A stretch of DNA of 7,505 nucleotides from Wenzhouxiangella sp. (GTDB lineage Bacteria; Pseudomonadota; Gammaproteobacteria; Xanthomonadales; Wenzhouxiangellaceae). The position numbers and the translations under genes were made by a program. A model generated the notes under the pieces. It was not told the origin of the DNA. It searched no databases and saw only the letters and a program-made list of their open reading frames with translations. Shown piece after piece: positions 5,735 to 7,505 of this stretch. The stretch spans positions 1-7,505 of the forward strand of contig SKKV01000244.1 in the NCBI GenBank assembly GCA_007123575.1, given 5' to 3'. Numbering within the stretch: the first letter of the stretch is position 1; each line of letters opens with the position of its first letter.

Positions 5735-7505
5735 ATGACCTCCAAGCACCTGCTTCGCCTGCTAATCCTGCTGCTGTTCGCCGCCGGGATTGCCGCGTTC
5801 GTGATCTTCGACCTGGGCCAGTACCTGAGCGTGGAAGAACTGCGTCGTCATCGCGATGAGCTGCTCGCCTTCACCGAGCAGAATCTGGCGCTTTCGGTTG
5901 CCGTCTATATGCTGGTCTACATCGCCATGGCTGCCCTGTCGGTGCCTGGCGCGGCCATCCTGACCCTGGCCGGCGGTGCCCTGTTCGGCGTGGCGCTGGG
6001 TACCATCGCCGTGTCATTCGCCAGCACGATCGGGGCCACCCTGGTTTTCCTGGCTGCCCGATTTCTTTTCCGCGACTTTATCCAGCAGCGCTTCGGACGC
6101 CGGCTGAAGGCGATCAACCAGGGCGTCGAGCGCGACGGGGCTTTTTACCTGCTGGCCCTGCGCCTGGTTCCAGCATTCCCGTTCTGGGTGATCAACCTTG
6201 TGATGGCGCTTACGCCGATACGCACCTGGACCTTTTTCTGGGTCAGCCAACTAGGCATGCTGCCGGCCACCGTGGTGTACGTGAACGCTGGTACCCAGCT
6301 CGCCCGAGTTGATTCCGCCGGTGACATTCTCTCGCCCGGCCTGATCAGCGCTTTCGTGCTGCTCGGCCTGCTGCCCCTGATCCTGCGCTGGGTACTGCGC
6401 CTGCTGAAGCGGCGCAAGGTTTATCGGGGCCACAAGCGCCCGCGCCGCTTCGACTACAACCTGATCGTGATTGGCGCTGGTGCAGCCGGCCTGGTGTCGT
6501 CGTACATCGGCGCCACGGTCGGTGCCCGCGTTGCCCTGATCGAAAAACATCGCATGGGCGGGGATTGCCTGAACACCGGCTGCGTGCCGTCCAAGGCCCT
6601 GATCCGCACGGCCCGCCTGATGGCCGATGTACGTGACAGTCAGAAATATGGCGTCAGTGAAGCCAGCGCGCGGTTGCACTGGCCGGATGTTCAGGCACGC
6701 ATTCGCCAGGTCATCAAGAAAATCGAGCCCCATGACTCGGTCGAGCGTTACGAGGGCATGGGCGTGGAAGTAATCGATGGCGAAGCACGCCTGATCGATC
6801 CCTGGACGGTGCAGGTTGGCGAAAAGCGCCTGACCGGCCGGGCCATCATCCTGGCCACCGGCGCCGAACCGCTGGTACCCGAACTACCCGGACTGGACCA
6901 GGTTGACTTCGTGACCAGCGATACGCTCTGGGACATTCCGGACCTGCCCGAACGCCTGGTTGTGATCGGCGGCGGACCGATCGGCTGCGAACTGGCCCAG
7001 GCCTTTGCCCGCCTCGGCAGCCAGGTCAGCCTGATCGAGATGGGCGAACGTCTGCTGCCGCGCGAGGACGGGGAAGTCAGTGAGATGCTTGCGGAGCGTT
7101 TCAAGAATGAAGGCATCGCACTGAACCTGGGCCAGCGCGCTGTGCGGGTCGAACGCACAGGGGAAGGAGATCGCCTGATATGCGCCGACATGGACGGCAA
7201 TGAACAGACCGTGACCTTCGACCGCCTGCTAGTAGCCCTGGGCCGGCGCAGCCGCACCACCGGTTTCGGTCTGGACGAACTGGGTGTTGCCCTGGACGAG
7301 AGCGGCCGGATCGAGGCTGACGGCCTGCAGCGCACACGGTTCCCGAACATCTACGTCTGCGGCGATGCCAGCGGGCCCTATCAATTCACCCACGTGGCCG
7401 CCCACCAGGCCTGGTCGGCCGCGGTCAACGCCTTGATCAGTCCGTTCTGGAGCTTTCGCACCGACTACCGCGTCATCCCCTGGGTCACCTTTACCGACCC
7501 GGAGA
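5735..7505 (+). CDS. VTT/TVP38 membrane domain fused to FAD-dependent disulfide oxidoreductase (cut by window edge)
   Basis: The first 590 residues of a bifunctional protein. Residues 1-225 form a DedA/VTT-type membrane domain: a TM near 6-27, then several TMs with PGAAILTLAGGALFG (71-85) and LRLVPAFPFWVIN (142-154), and a last TM at 204-223. A strongly basic linker (224-238) marks the cytosolic side. From 241 a class I pyridine-nucleotide disulfide oxidoreductase of MerA/LPD style begins: FAD motif GAGAAG (247-252), redox pair CLNTGC (Cys278, Cys283), NAD(P) motif GGGPIG (412-417) with Glu435 after the next strand (hints at NADH), and FAD motif CGDA (542-545). The C-terminal dimerization domain starts at the edge and is unseen. 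This architecture is known from other bacteria; its substrate is not established to my knowledge. AAGG lies 4 bases before ATG. The 124-base gap upstream shows only a TAGAAT (5665-5670) as a possible -10. Confidence 0.95.
   Translation, partial: MTSKHLLRLLILLLFAAGIAAFVIFDLGQYLSVEELRRHRDELLAFTEQNLALSVAVYMLVYIAMAALSVPGAAILTLAGGALFGVALGTIAVSFASTIGATLVFLAARFLFRDFIQQRFGRRLKAINQGVERDGAFYLLALRLVPAFPFWVINLVMALTPIRTWTFFWVSQLGMLPATVVYVNAGTQLARVDSAGDILSPGLISAFVLLGLLPLILRWVLRLLKRRKVYRGHKRPRRFDYNLIVIGAGAAGLVSSYIGATVGARVALIEKHRMGGDCLNTGCVPSKALIRTARLMADVRDSQKYGVSEASARLHWPDVQARIRQVIKKIEPHDSVERYEGMGVEVIDGEARLIDPWTVQVGEKRLTGRAIILATGAEPLVPELPGLDQVDFVTSDTLWDIPDLPERLVVIGGGPIGCELAQAFARLGSQVSLIEMGERLLPREDGEVSEMLAERFKNEGIALNLGQRAVRVERTGEGDRLICADMDGNEQTVTFDRLLVALGRRSRTTGFGLDELGVALDESGRIEADGLQRTRFPNIYVCGDASGPYQFTHVAAHQAWSAAVNALISPFWSFRTDYRVIPWVTFTDPE

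Noticed and set aside
5917..7350. Several minus-strand reading frames up to 200 codons
   Set aside because: Arg/Ser/Pro-rich antisense shadows of the VTT-oxidoreductase fusion gene, which has intact motifs in order.

Overview
The window looks like chromosomal DNA of a GC-rich gammaproteobacterium. The evidence is a YggX protein close to the enterobacterial one, a tRNA-Phe of gammaproteobacterial type, a DUF6491-like lipoprotein, and an acriflavin-type RND pump with a lipoprotein adaptor. Placement near Chromatiales or Xanthomonadales (for example Wenzhouxiangella-like bacteria) is an inference from protein style, not a measurement. I see no phage, transposase, CRISPR or toxin-antitoxin genes. 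No stretch longer than 300 bases lacks a gene; the longest gap is about 260 bases (2511-2769).

Left part (1-3684, all minus strand). A short-chain dehydrogenase with a signal-peptide-like N-terminus is followed by a two-gene efflux operon: a periplasmic adaptor lipoprotein (HlyD/AcrA type), then the inner-membrane RND permease, which runs off the left edge. Two copies of an unusual intergenic hairpin built from 9-base units with core ACCGAA bracket the adaptor gene. One lies in the 192-base gap between adaptor and permease; the other lies between the dehydrogenase and the adaptor promoter. A short octamer tandem repeat sits beside the first copy.

Middle (3685-4720). A 69-base divergent intergenic region separates the dehydrogenase from yggX (iron trafficking and oxidative damage protection). 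yggX runs head-on into a small DUF6491-like lipoprotein gene, and the two coding ends overlap by 9 bases. A near-consensus promoter then drives tRNA-Phe(GAA).

Right part (4721-7505, plus strand). prmC, the release-factor glutamine methyltransferase, starts just after the tRNA. It has no ATG, GTG or TTG at the expected place; a GTA codon stands exactly where the start should be, 6 bases after a good Shine-Dalgarno sequence. Next comes a large fusion of a VTT/DedA-type membrane domain and a MerA/LPD-like FAD disulfide oxidoreductase, which is cut by the right edge.

The genes do not form one pathway. Multidrug or solvent efflux, iron/oxidative-stress protection and a membrane-tethered flavin disulfide reductase suggest a loose envelope and redox stress theme, but that is only inference. 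The points most worth checking are the prmC start, the paired hairpins, the secreted-versus-cytosolic start of the dehydrogenase, and the fusion protein.
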